This document shows, in pieces, positions 46,079 to 54,562 of a DNA stretch of 64,000 bases. Within the stretch, counting starts at the first letter, position 1, and each line of letters begins with the position of its first letter. A program made the position numbers and the translations under genes. This stretch comes from Subsaxibacter sp. CAU 1640. Lineage in GTDB: Bacteria > Bacteroidota > Bacteroidia > Flavobacteriales > Flavobacteriaceae. The stretch is taken from the NCBI RefSeq assembly GCF_023156585.1, contig NZ_JALNMI010000004.1:198653-262652 (forward strand), given 5' to 3'. The notes below the pieces were generated by a model. It was not told the DNA's origin and did no database searches. It saw nothing but the letters and a program-made list of their open reading frames with translations.

Positions 46079-46797
46079 AAACGTTTGGCTCTTTCTAAAT
46101 CTTCTGGTGTATCAATCTCCACACCTTGCACTGTGGTTTCAACCATCTTAATTTTCTTACCGTACTCTAAATATCGAATACATTCTATCTTTTCTGTAGC
46201 TTCAAGAAATTGCATTGGAAGTCTATAAAAATCCAACAATGCTTGCTTTCTAAATGCATAAATACCTTTGTGTTTGAAATAACGAGCACCAGCTTCCTTA
46301 TCTCTTGGAAAAGGAATCGGACTTCTTGAAAAGTAAAGAGCAAAATTGTTTTGGTCCACAATGACCTTCACCGTATTAGGGTTGCTTATTTCATCCCAAT
46401 CATCAATCTCTACCATCAATGAGGCCAAATCTATTTCTTTTTGGACATCATGTTCAAAAACACCCAGAACTTTTTCCAAACTTTCTCTTTCCGTAAAAGG
46501 CTCATCACCTTGAACATTCACTACGATGTCTACATCCAAATCTTCTACGGCTTCCGCAATTCTATCACTTCCAGATTGATGTTCCTTCTTGCTCATAATA
46601 GCTTTCCCTCCATTATTCACAATCTCGTCATAAATCAATTGGCTGTCGGTAACCACGTAAACATCATCAAACAATTGTGTAGCAACCGTAGCTTCATAGG
46701 TTCTTAAAATAACGGTTTTTCCGGCCAAATTTTGCATCAATTTAGCAGGAAAACGAGACGCACTGTAACGTGCAGGAATCATTGAGATGATTTTCAT
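46069..46797 (-). CDS. kdsB: 3-deoxy-manno-octulosonate cytidylyltransferase
   Basis: 242 residues with the full KdsB signature: [49 protein letters not shown] and [14 protein letters not shown]. It activates Kdo with CTP for transfer to lipid A. It opens a four-gene operon with a HAD hydrolase, KdnB-like dehydrogenase and acyltransferase. If the dehydrogenase is KdnB, this enzyme may activate 8-amino-Kdo instead of Kdo, as in Shewanella. Confidence 0.95.
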   Translation of the reverse strand: MKIISMIPARYSASRFPAKLMQNLAGKTVILRTYEATVATQLFDDVYVVTDSQLIYDEIVNNGGKAIMSKKEHQSGSDRIAEAVEDLDVDIVVNVQGDEPFTERESLEKVLGVFEHDVQKEIDLASLMVEIDDWDEISNPNTVKVIVDQNNFALYFSRSPIPFPRDKEAGARYFKHKGIYAFRKQALLDFYRLPMQFLEATEKIECIRYLEYGKKIKMVETTVQGVEIDTPEDLERAKRLWK

Positions 46798-46817
46798 AAT
46801 TAAGAATGAATTCTAAC

Positions 46818-46847
46818 CAAAAATAAAACTTTTTGGAGGAAATCAAG
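46818..46847 (-). promoter_or_regulatory. Promoter of the kdsB operon
   Basis: On the minus strand, CTTG (46844-46847), an 18-bp spacer and TATTTTTG (46818-46825) match the -33/-7 consensus, 21 bp upstream of the kdsB start. It overlaps the end of the preceding DUF4126 gene. Confidence 0.55.
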
Positions 46848-47406
46848 ATTTTGATGGTCTAATCTTTTTATAAAATTTAAAAATGATGTAGAAGACCACA
46901 ACCACCAATACCAATGCAACAATAGGAAGAAAAATGGATACCACAGACATGATTATCGAAGCTCCTGTCTCTACGGTTGTTACGAGCGGATTTCCAAAAC
47001 CAGCGGTTGAGACCGAAGAAGCAACTCTAGTGGCTCCAGATGTACTTTTGATGGCTGCTGCTGTACCTCCACCAGCTATGATTGCCAATGCCCAAGTGAC
47101 CACAGGACTTAAATCCGCAACAGTGGACACCATTACCGCAGTTCCTGCGATGGTGGCAAGAGGAATCGCAATTGAGTCTAACAGATTGTCCACGAAAGGA
47201 ATATAGTATGCTATGATTTCGACGAATGTAGCTACTCCTAAAGTAATTAAAGCCGTCAAACTGCCAATCCACTGCCATGATTCATTGAGTTCCCAAACAT
47301 TGAAATAAGAAGCCAAGCTCAAAGCAAACAATGGTAGAAATACTCTGAACCCAACCGAAGCGGCAAGACCTATTCCCAAACATATACTTATAATTGTTTC
47401 TGTCAT
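46843..47406 (-). CDS. DUF4126 family membrane protein
   Basis: 187 residues with about five hydrophobic helices. Family features: TIISICLGIGLAASVGFRVFLPLF, YYIPFVDNLLDSIAIPLATIAGTAV, SPVVTWALAIIAGGGTAAAIKSTSGATR, and a basic C-terminal tail. A member of DUF4126; function unknown. It lies 31 bp downstream of the helicase gene. Confidence 0.85.
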   Translation of the reverse strand: MTETIISICLGIGLAASVGFRVFLPLFALSLASYFNVWELNESWQWIGSLTALITLGVATFVEIIAYYIPFVDNLLDSIAIPLATIAGTAVMVSTVADLSPVVTWALAIIAGGGTAAAIKSTSGATRVASSVSTAGFGNPLVTTVETGASIIMSVVSIFLPIVALVLVVVVFYIIFKFYKKIRPSKS

Positions 47407-47437
47407 TCTAGTAGTTAGTGTTTACATAAAGTATTCG

Positions 47438-48862
47438 TTACTCAACAAAAAATTCATTCTTGAAGCCTATCAAATATAATTTATTTTTCGCTCTCGTTAC
47501 AGCGGTATATAGCCATCTTAAGTATTCTTTATCAATTCCATTGGGTAAATATGGTTGTTCTACGAAAACAGTATTCCATTGTCCTCCTTGCGATTTATGA
47601 CAGGTGATGGCGTAAGAAAATTTCACTTGCAACGCATTGAAATGCTTATTGTTCTTAATTTTCAAGAACTTTTTATAGTTTGATGGTTCATCTTCATAAT
47701 CTTTTTGGACCTCTTGATATAACCGATTGGAATCTTCGTAAGCCAACGAAGGAGCTTCAGCCTCAATAGTATCCAATAACAATACGGTTTCAAACGGCTT
47801 CATTCTTGGATAATCTGCCATTTGGACTTTGACTTCCGCAAATCGAAATCCATATAAATCTTGAATGCTATGAATTTCCAATACCTGAATGATATCGCCA
47901 TTGGCAATAAACCCTGCTTCAGTAGTAGGTTTTATCCAGAAATAATTATTCTTTACCACCATGAGAAAGTCACCAACTGTCAATTCATTTTCATTGTTCA
48001 AAATGCGCTCTCTAATTTGTTTATTGTAAAGATTCGCTCTTTTGTTGCTCCTAACGATGATACTGGTTTCCTCATGACCTTCTTCGCTATACGCATCATT
48101 AATGGCATCCATAATTTCGTGTCCATCTATCAATCTTATAATATCGTCATAACCCTTCAGATCAAACTTAAAGGCTTCCATAAATTCACCATCCATAACT
48201 TCGCGAAGATGTGTCGCATTCATTAAAATACCAGAATCTTGCCCTTGCCTCACCACTTCATCAAGCTCCATGGTTTTGACTCTTTTATTGTAGTACAAAT
48301 CGAGCTGACTGGCATCCAAAGCCGGACTCAAATCAGACTTTACAGGTGGCAGCTGTGCTTTATCTCCTATCAGCAATAGTTTGCATTTATGACCTGAATA
48401 GACATATTGCATCAAATCATCCAAAAGAGAACCATTTTCAAACAATTTTGAGTCGGCAGGTGCATCGGGAATCATCGACGCTTCATCAACTATAAATATG
48501 GTATTGCGGTGCTTATTGGGCTGCATCACAAACTTGACGCCTCCTCCTTTATCTTTTTTTGGAAAATAGATTTTTTTATGAATCGTAAAAGCTTCTTTTC
48601 CCGAATAATTAGATATCACTTTGGCAGCTCTTCCTGTAGGAGCTAAAAGAATGGCACTTTTTTTTACTTCCCAAAGATTCGAAACTAAAGTCCCGATAAT
48701 ACTTGTTTTTCCCGTTCCTGCAAACCCTTTTAAAAGATACAGTCCATTGGGTGAATCATCAAAAACAAAATCTGAAAGTTGATTTAAAACAATGTTCTGC
48801 TTATCTGTAGGTTCAAACGGGAATTTTGTCTTTAACAGTCGATAAAATTCAGAAGCATTCAT
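47438..48862 (-). CDS. RecD2-like ATP-dependent DNA helicase (superfamily 1)
   Basis: 474 residues. Walker A is GFAGTGKTS (46-54), Walker B is IFIVDEASMIPD, and further SF1 motifs are LLIGDKAQLPPVKSD, VVRQGQDSGI and, at the C-terminus, YAITCHKSQGGQWNTVFVEQP and LYTAVTRAKNKLYLIG (UvrD_C_2 type). It lacks the long N-terminal region of RecD2 but matches the short exodeoxyribonuclease V-like helicases of Bacteroidota. It acts in DNA repair or replication restart, presumably. Confidence 0.88.
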   Translation of the reverse strand: MNASEFYRLLKTKFPFEPTDKQNIVLNQLSDFVFDDSPNGLYLLKGFAGTGKTSIIGTLVSNLWEVKKSAILLAPTGRAAKVISNYSGKEAFTIHKKIYFPKKDKGGGVKFVMQPNKHRNTIFIVDEASMIPDAPADSKLFENGSLLDDLMQYVYSGHKCKLLLIGDKAQLPPVKSDLSPALDASQLDLYYNKRVKTMELDEVVRQGQDSGILMNATHLREVMDGEFMEAFKFDLKGYDDIIRLIDGHEIMDAINDAYSEEGHEETSIIVRSNKRANLYNKQIRERILNNENELTVGDFLMVVKNNYFWIKPTTEAGFIANGDIIQVLEIHSIQDLYGFRFAEVKVQMADYPRMKPFETVLLLDTIEAEAPSLAYEDSNRLYQEVQKDYEDEPSNYKKFLKIKNNKHFNALQVKFSYAITCHKSQGGQWNTVFVEQPYLPNGIDKEYLRWLYTAVTRAKNKLYLIGFKNEFFVE

Positions 48863-49007
48863 GTATAATTTTTTGAGAATTGGAAAAGCCGAAAGATACT
48901 ATTTAATTTATTGGCTATAAAAGCTTAAATGAGCTAAAATCATTTTCTGTCAAAATTCAATTGCTCTTTATGCCGCCAATTTTATTTCATTTTTGCTGTT
49001 ATTGGTT

Positions 49008-49036
49008 TTTGTGAATAAAAAAAAATTGTAGATTTG
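49008..49036 (+). promoter_or_regulatory. Promoter of the DUF3822-rsmD operon
   Basis: TTTG (49008-49011), a 17-bp spacer and TAGATTTG (49029-49036) form a textbook Bacteroidota promoter about 40 bp upstream of the membrane-protein gene at 49076. Confidence 0.7.
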
Positions 49037-49075
49037 CGTAATACCTAAAACTATAAAATAATAAACAAGCTAACT

Positions 49076-49801
49076 ATGAGAGACATCATTATTGCGATAG
49101 TAGTTGTTATTCTTCTTACGATTGGGATCGTTTGGTTGATTGACAAATTTGTACCAAAAAAACTGAAGGTTGTTGTGAATCTTGTATTATGGATCATCAT
49201 TTTCGTATTGGGATACTTCACCTTTATGTCTGTTTATGGTGAAATTCAATTCAACCAGCTTAAAGAAAAACGCTATGCAAAGGTTATTGATAGAATGATT
49301 GACATCAGGGATGCACAGTTAGCCTATAAACAAGTAAATGGAAAATTTACAGATAGTTTTGATGAATTGGTTAAGTTTATTGATAATGGTAGATTTACAA
49401 TCACACAAAGGAGAGATTCAACCGTCAAGGATGAAGTAATGTCAAAACAGTTCGGTGTTTACATTCCTAAAGATATTGTCATCATCGATACGTTGGGCAC
49501 CAAACCTGTAAAAGACTCTCTTTTTGGAGCCGATACGCGTTACAGGGAAATGATGAACGTACCAGTTGGGGAGCCCGGAGCGAAATTCAAAATGCAAGCT
49601 GGAACTCTAGACGACATTGCTGTTTTTGAAGCTAGTGTCGATAAATCAGTAATTCTTTATGACCAAGACAAAAATCTTGTGGATAAAGAGAAGCAAGTTG
49701 TTTCCGTTGATGGCGTTAATGGACCAACGTTGACAGTAGGTTCAATGAACGAAATCAAAACTACAGGAAACTGGCCTAAAAACTATTCAAAAGAAGAATA
49801 A
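49076..49801 (+). CDS. Conserved membrane protein with periplasmic domain, hypothetical
   Basis: 241 residues with two N-terminal helices (IIIAIVVVILLTIGIVWLI, VVNLVLWIIIFVLGYFTFM). After these, KRYAKVIDRMIDIRDAQLAYKQVNGKFTDSFDELVKFIDNG resembles pseudopilin-like or Flavobacteriia-specific domains. The remaining part is Lys/Asp/Val-rich. It is the first gene of a unit with DUF3822 and rsmD (1 bp gap). Confidence 0.75.
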   Translation: MRDIIIAIVVVILLTIGIVWLIDKFVPKKLKVVVNLVLWIIIFVLGYFTFMSVYGEIQFNQLKEKRYAKVIDRMIDIRDAQLAYKQVNGKFTDSFDELVKFIDNGRFTITQRRDSTVKDEVMSKQFGVYIPKDIVIIDTLGTKPVKDSLFGADTRYREMMNVPVGEPGAKFKMQAGTLDDIAVFEASVDKSVILYDQDKNLVDKEKQVVSVDGVNGPTLTVGSMNEIKTTGNWPKNYSKEE

Positions 49802-49802
49802 A

Positions 49803-50609
49803 TTGAATAAAAACAATATTATAAACTTGTCCATTCAAATCTCTTTGAATGGACTTTCTTTTTGTATCCTAAACAGGAGTACAAATCTTATTGAGTTTTT
49901 ACAGCACAAATCGACCAATAAAAAAGCCAATCCATTTGAATTACTTGATTATCTTAAGCAAGCATTAGAAAGCTATCCGCAGCTAAAACAAACGTTTTCT
50001 TCAGTACAAGTTATTTACCAAAATGAACTTTCAAATTTAGTCCCAAAAGAACTTTTTAATGAAGAACATCTGGCAGACTATTTAAAGTTCAATTCAAAAA
50101 TCCTGAAGTCAGATTATATCTCTTATGATGAAATTGCCGTAAATGAAAGTGTGAACGTATATGTTCCATACATGAACATCAACAATTTCATTTTTGATAC
50201 GTTTGGTGTTTTTGAATATAAACATGCTTCTACAATTTTAATAGATACTTTTCTTCAGAAGGAAAACGATTCAGAAGCTGGTGCTGTTTTTATGAATGCC
50301 AATGAAACTACATTTGAATTGATAGCCATCAAAAACAACACTTTATTGCTTTATAATAGTTTTGAATTTTCCACAAAAGAAGATGTCATTTATTATTTGT
50401 TGTTTACGATGGAGCAGTTAAAATTGAGCCCAGAAAGCGTTAAGTTGAAGCTCATGGGACAAATAGTTAAAGACGATGATATTTACAGCATCATTTATAC
50501 GTATGTGCGACATATTGAGTTTTACCAACCTAAATACAGTTTTGATTTCAATGAACATTCAAAACCATCAGAGCAGCACAATCACGCAGTTATTTTAAAT
50601 AGTTTTTAA
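49803..50609 (+). CDS. DUF3822 family protein
   Basis: 268 residues with the actin-like-fold pattern of DUF3822: NLSIQISLNGLSFCILN, SVQVIYQNELSNLVPKELF, DYISYDEIA, INNFIFDTFGVFEYKHAS, AGAVFMNANETTFELIAI. The frame opens with TTG at 49803, 1 bp after the preceding stop, and no ATG occurs before residue 125, so the TTG start is likely. It overlaps rsmD (TAATG). Conserved next to rsmD in Flavobacteriia; function unknown. Confidence 0.8.
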   Translation: MNKNNIINLSIQISLNGLSFCILNRSTNLIEFLQHKSTNKKANPFELLDYLKQALESYPQLKQTFSSVQVIYQNELSNLVPKELFNEEHLADYLKFNSKILKSDYISYDEIAVNESVNVYVPYMNINNFIFDTFGVFEYKHASTILIDTFLQKENDSEAGAVFMNANETTFELIAIKNNTLLLYNSFEFSTKEDVIYYLLFTMEQLKLSPESVKLKLMGQIVKDDDIYSIIYTYVRHIEFYQPKYSFDFNEHSKPSEQHNHAVILNSF

Positions 50610-51163
50610 TGCGAATCATTTCAGGAACATATAAAGGCCGACGCATCAATCCTCCAAAAAAATTACCAGTACGCCCTACTACTGACATGGCGAAGGAAGC
50701 ATTGTTCAATATTCTGAATAATCTGTATTATTTTGATGAAATCACTGTATTGGATTTGTTTGCAGGAACTGGAAGCATAAGTTATGAATTTGCCTCCCGT
50801 GGCACACAACATATCACAGCCGTAGACCAAGATTATGGCTGTATTAAGTTTATCAACGAAACAGCAGAAACCTTTGAAATGCCAATACAAACTATCAAAG
50901 GCGATGTGTTTAAGTTCTTGGAGACATCAAGACAACAGGCAACCGTTATTTTTGCTGATCCTCCTTATGCCTTCACAGTTGAAGAATTTTCTAAAATTCC
51001 GCAATTGGTTTTTGAAAATGAGCTGTTGGAAGACGATGGCATTTTGGTGGTTGAACATTCAAAGCTAACCGATTTATCTTCTGTAGAAAATTTTCATTAT
51101 TCGAAAAATTATGGAGGAAGCATGTTTAGTTTCTTCGAAATGCCTACAGACGAAGAAGAATAA
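50609..51163 (+). CDS. rsmD: 16S rRNA (guanine(966)-N2)-methyltransferase RsmD
   Basis: 184 residues. Features: MRIISGTYKGRRINPPKKLPVRPTTDMAKEALFNIL, the SAM-binding VLDLFAGTGSISYEFASRG, and the catalytic DPPYAF. It methylates G966 of 16S rRNA. The start overlaps the DUF3822 stop by one base. Confidence 0.95.
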   Translation: MRIISGTYKGRRINPPKKLPVRPTTDMAKEALFNILNNLYYFDEITVLDLFAGTGSISYEFASRGTQHITAVDQDYGCIKFINETAETFEMPIQTIKGDVFKFLETSRQQATVIFADPPYAFTVEEFSKIPQLVFENELLEDDGILVVEHSKLTDLSSVENFHYSKNYGGSMFSFFEMPTDEEE

Positions 51164-51195
51164 AAAACAAAGCTCTTTGAAAGTTTCAAAGAGCC
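51161..51195 (-). terminator. Terminator of rnpB
   Basis: Perfect arms GCTCTTTGAAA / TTTCAAAGAGC with a 2-base loop; on the minus strand the stem is followed by TTTGTTTTTT. It lies just past the 3' end of the RNase P RNA gene and overlaps the last bases of rsmD. Confidence 0.85.
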
Positions 51196-51200
51196 TGTTT

Positions 51201-51549
51201 AAGTAAGTAAATCTGTAAGCCGAATTCTGTACTTTCTTTTTTAGAAAAGAATTCTAAAAAAAATTAGAATAAATTTAAAAAAGAAAATCCTTATCATTTA
51301 TCTGAATGCATTGTTGCCAATACACTTTAGCTGCCTACCCTCCAACAATCGAGCGTGCCGCCCTCAAGCGTTGGTATACATGGCATTGCACCGCATAGAG
51401 TTTACCTGATTTCACTACAGCATGACCTGTACATTCTTTCTGTTGCACTGTTCCTGACCTCACGGTCGATGGCCATTAACCATTATGTTGCACTATGGTG
51501 TTCGGACTTTCCTCCACGTCAAAGACGCAGCGATAAGGCGAAATACTTG
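51201..51549 (-). ncRNA. rnpB: RNase P RNA (M1 RNA), type A-like
   Basis: On the minus strand, GAGGAAAGTCCGAACACC (P4-5' region) lies about 40 nt from the 5' end, AGGGTAGGCAGCTAAA lies in the middle, and CAGAATTCGGCTTACAG closes the 3' end. These are the invariant blocks of bacterial RNase P RNA. The ends AAGTA / TACTT form helix P1. A -7 box TACATTTG (51554-51561) places initiation at about 51549. Near the 3' end a roughly 60-nt A/T-rich hairpin (TTTCTTTTTTA / TAAAAAAGAAA arms) extends the fold. The RNA processes tRNA 5' ends. The open frame at 51355-51609 on the other strand is not a gene. Confidence 0.95.
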
Positions 51550-51553
51550 CCGA

Positions 51554-51561
51554 CAAATGTA
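51554..51561 (-). promoter_or_regulatory. -7 box of the rnpB promoter
   Basis: TACATTTG on the minus strand matches TAnnTTTG exactly and sits 5 bp before the inferred rnpB 5' end. A -33 TTTG is 23 bp away, somewhat too far. Confidence 0.55.
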
Positions 51562-51625
51562 CACAAATTGTTAATAACTACTCTCAAATATGGGTTTCTT
51601 ACTTCTTAATTTTGCCTTGAATTTT

Positions 51626-51633
51626 TAACTTTG
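51626..51633 (+). promoter_or_regulatory. -7 box of the dnaX promoter
   Basis: TAACTTTG matches TAnnTTTG exactly, 17 bp upstream of the dnaX start. No good -33 box is seen. Confidence 0.45.
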
Positions 51634-51650
51634 TTACTTCAAGATTTTTC

Positions 51651-53369
51651 ATGGAGCATTTCGTAGTATCAGCACGTAAATACAGACCGCAAACCTTTAA
51701 GGATGTTGTGGGTCAACAGGCTATTACCAATACGTTGCTGAATGCGATTGAGCATAATCATTTGGCGCAAGCTTTATTGTTTACAGGTCCTCGTGGTGTT
51801 GGTAAAACCACTTGTGCGCGTATTCTTGCCAAAATGATCAATAGCGATGGCTCTGAAAAGGAAGATGAGGATTTTGCTTTCAATATTTTTGAGCTAGATG
51901 CGGCTTCTAACAATTCAGTTGACGACATTAGAAATCTGACTGACCAAGTTCGCATTCCGCCACAAGTTGGAAAATACAAAGTCTATATCATTGACGAGGT
52001 GCATATGCTATCTCAAGCAGCTTTTAACGCCTTTTTAAAGACATTGGAAGAACCGCCTAAACACTGCATTTTCATCCTTGCAACGACCGAAAAGCATAAA
52101 ATCATTCCAACCATTTTATCACGCTGTCAGATATTCGATTTTAAGCGCATTACTGTCAAAGATGCTAAAGAGTATTTGAAATATATTGCAGAAGAGCAAG
52201 GTGTGGATGCGGAAGATGATGCTTTGCACATCATCGCTCAAAAAGCAGATGGTGCCATGCGTGATGCTTTATCTATTTTCGATAGAGTGGTTAGTTTCTC
52301 TGGAAAAAACCTGACACGTCAGGCTGTGACCGAAAATCTGAATGTATTGGATTATGAAACATACTTTACCAGTACAGATTTGATTCTGGAAAATAAAATC
52401 CCAGAATTGTTGATACAATTTAATGAAACGCTTTCAAAAGGTTTTGATGGACATCATTACATTGCCGGATTGGCATCACATTTCAGAGATTTGATGGTTT
52501 GCCAAAATGATCAAACCGTAGAACTACTTGAGGTTGGAGATGAAACCAAAACCAAATATCTCGAGCAAGCGAAAAAAGCGCCTTATAGTTTTCTATTGCG
52601 TGGTATTGAACTTGCTAACGACTGCGATTTGAAATACAAAAGCAGTAAAAATCAACGCTTACTTGTTGAACTCACTTTAATGCAGCTTGCCTCTATCACT
52701 TTTGATGGAGAAAAAAAAAATAGCAAGCATTACATAATTCCCGCCTCATATTTTAAATCCAAAGGCATCAAACCTGTTGCTATAAAGGTTCCCAATGAGC
52801 AACCAACAACTATAGTTGAAACTTCTGAAGAACCAAAAAAAGCAAAGATCGCAACTCCCGATCCAGTCGTTCAAGAGCCTATTCCTGTTATCGATTTAAA
52901 AAGTGATACCCACAGAACTTCTGGTCTATCTTTGAAAAGTATCAGAGCAAAAAAGGAGCATCAAATCAGACAAATGGATGTGGTGATTGACCCGAACGAC
53001 CTTCCACGTGAAGAAGTGAAGGAACCAGAATTTTTGAAAGCATGGAATGATTATGTGCGAGGTCTGGAACAAAAAGGCGAACGAATTATGGCTTCCATCC
53101 TAACAATGGGCACTCCTAAACTCAACGATACCACAATCCATCTTGAGTTTCCAAATGAAACGCTTAAGGTGGAATTGGAACGAGCACAATTTCCTTTAAT
53201 GGAATATTTGAGAAAGGCGTTAAAAAATTATGATTTATCTTTGGATATATCTGTAAATGAAGAAATTGAAAAACAGTACGCATTTACGCCTATAGAGAAA
53301 TATCAAAAACTTAAAGAAAAAAATCCCAACATCGAACTTTTAAAAAAGACTTTTGGGTTAGATATTTAA
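51651..53369 (+). CDS. dnaX: DNA polymerase III subunit gamma/tau
   Basis: 572 residues. AAA+ features: YRPQTFKDVVGQQ, Walker A GPRGVGKTT, DEVHML, sensor 1 ILATTEKHKI and the SRC motif LSRCQIFDF. The four-Cys zinc module between Walker A and LIEVDAASNN in most DnaX proteins is replaced by a short acidic linker (SDGSEKEDEDFAFNIF), as in other Flavobacteriia. The C-terminal third is the tau-like part binding polymerase. It loads the beta clamp. The next gene starts 5 bp after the stop. Confidence 0.96.
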   Translation: MEHFVVSARKYRPQTFKDVVGQQAITNTLLNAIEHNHLAQALLFTGPRGVGKTTCARILAKMINSDGSEKEDEDFAFNIFELDAASNNSVDDIRNLTDQVRIPPQVGKYKVYIIDEVHMLSQAAFNAFLKTLEEPPKHCIFILATTEKHKIIPTILSRCQIFDFKRITVKDAKEYLKYIAEEQGVDAEDDALHIIAQKADGAMRDALSIFDRVVSFSGKNLTRQAVTENLNVLDYETYFTSTDLILENKIPELLIQFNETLSKGFDGHHYIAGLASHFRDLMVCQNDQTVELLEVGDETKTKYLEQAKKAPYSFLLRGIELANDCDLKYKSSKNQRLLVELTLMQLASITFDGEKKNSKHYIIPASYFKSKGIKPVAIKVPNEQPTTIVETSEEPKKAKIATPDPVVQEPIPVIDLKSDTHRTSGLSLKSIRAKKEHQIRQMDVVIDPNDLPREEVKEPEFLKAWNDYVRGLEQKGERIMASILTMGTPKLNDTTIHLEFPNETLKVELERAQFPLMEYLRKALKNYDLSLDISVNEEIEKQYAFTPIEKYQKLKEKNPNIELLKKTFGLDI

Positions 53370-53374
53370 TACGA

Positions 53375-53935
53375 ATGAAAAAATTAATCTTCCTTATTTC
53401 GATTATGTGCGTGGCTTTTTATAGTTGTGATGGTCGGAAAAGCAAAAGTGTTTCATTAAAGGAATCGATTCAAGAATTTAATCAAAAGTTATCAGAATCT
53501 CCTATTATTGATTATTACCCAAAGGAATACACAGAGATTGTCACAGATACTATTATTTCAAATAAAGTAAAGGTACGCATCAAGAACTTTTCGCTTCCTT
53601 ATGAAAGTATTTCGATGTCGAACAGTGAAAAATCGAACATAAAAATTCAAAAACATCATCGTGTTTTTGAATCTGAAGTGATTGTTTCTACTCAAAATAA
53701 GGAAATTTTGAGCACGCACATATCAGTAGAGAAGTTCAGAGAATTATATCCAGATGATTTTTGGACCAACGTTACCTTGCAACATGTTTGGGTAAACCAA
53801 GAATTGTCATCTCCTGAAATGATCAATTTGGATATGTCATTCATCAATCCAAAAAGTAAAGCATTCAAGGTTTACAGAATGACCATTGATGGAAAAGGAC
53901 AACAACAAATTCAGTTAATCGAAGAACGCGCTTAA
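53375..53935 (+). CDS. Hypothetical lipoprotein
   Basis: 186 residues with the lipobox FYSC at residues 15-18. The mature part (SLKESIQEFNQKLSESPIIDYYPKEYTEIVTDTIISNKVKVRIKN, and the C-terminal YRMTIDGKGQQQIQLIEERA) matches no family I know. It lies between dnaX (5 bp) and miaE (1 bp), so it is within their operon. Conserved position alone suggests a real gene. Confidence 0.7.
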   Translation: MKKLIFLISIMCVAFYSCDGRKSKSVSLKESIQEFNQKLSESPIIDYYPKEYTEIVTDTIISNKVKVRIKNFSLPYESISMSNSEKSNIKIQKHHRVFESEVIVSTQNKEILSTHISVEKFRELYPDDFWTNVTLQHVWVNQELSSPEMINLDMSFINPKSKAFKVYRMTIDGKGQQQIQLIEERA

Positions 53936-53936
53936 G

Positions 53937-54518
53937 ATGCTTGGACTTAAATTACCTACAGACCCACGATGGGTGAACATAGTTGAAAAAAACATTGAAG
54001 ATATCCTAACAGACCACGCCTATTGCGAGCAAAAGGCCGCCAGTACAGCTATTTCATTGATTGTCAGCTTCCCTGAATATACTGATTTGGTGCAGGAAAT
54101 GATAGCTTTGGTCAAAGAGGAAATTAGCCATTTTAAAATGGTGCACGATAAAATTCTTAATCGAGGCTGGACTTTGGGCAGAGATCGAAAGGATGAGTAT
54201 GTGATACAATTATTGAGCTTCTTCCCAAAAGGTGGCAGTAGAACGACACAGTTAGTACACAGGTTGCTCTATGCAGCGTTGATTGAAGCCAGGAGTTGTG
54301 AGCGTTTTCGTTTACTTTCAGAAGAAATGAATGATAAAGAATTGGCTGAATTTTATCGAAAATTGATGGTGAGTGAAGCCAACCATTACACCATGTTTCT
54401 GGGTTTTGCAAGGCAATATGGCGACCGAAAAGAAGTAGATGCCAAATGGCAGCAATTGCTTGACTTTGAAGCAGACATCATGAAAAATTTGAGCAAGAAG
54501 GAAACGATACATGGATAA
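53937..54518 (+). CDS. miaE: tRNA-(ms2io6A37) hydroxylase MiaE
   Basis: 193 residues. A ferritin-like four-helix bundle with di-iron ligands in the order DHAYCEQKAAS, KEEISHFKMVHD, EARSCERFRLL and SEANHYTMF is recognisable (Glu and His at ExxH spacing in the second and fourth). MiaE hydroxylates the isopentenyl group of tRNA-A37. It starts 1 bp after the preceding lipoprotein gene. Confidence 0.93.
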   Translation: MLGLKLPTDPRWVNIVEKNIEDILTDHAYCEQKAASTAISLIVSFPEYTDLVQEMIALVKEEISHFKMVHDKILNRGWTLGRDRKDEYVIQLLSFFPKGGSRTTQLVHRLLYAALIEARSCERFRLLSEEMNDKELAEFYRKLMVSEANHYTMFLGFARQYGDRKEVDAKWQQLLDFEADIMKNLSKKETIHG

Positions 54519-54562
54519 TTTTTCTATATTTAGAAAACTATATCGCTTCAAAACTCATAGAC

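Noticed and set aside
51355..51609. Open frame of 84 codons on the plus strand
   Set aside because: It lies across the RNase P RNA gene on the other strand, in conserved RNA blocks; not a protein gene.
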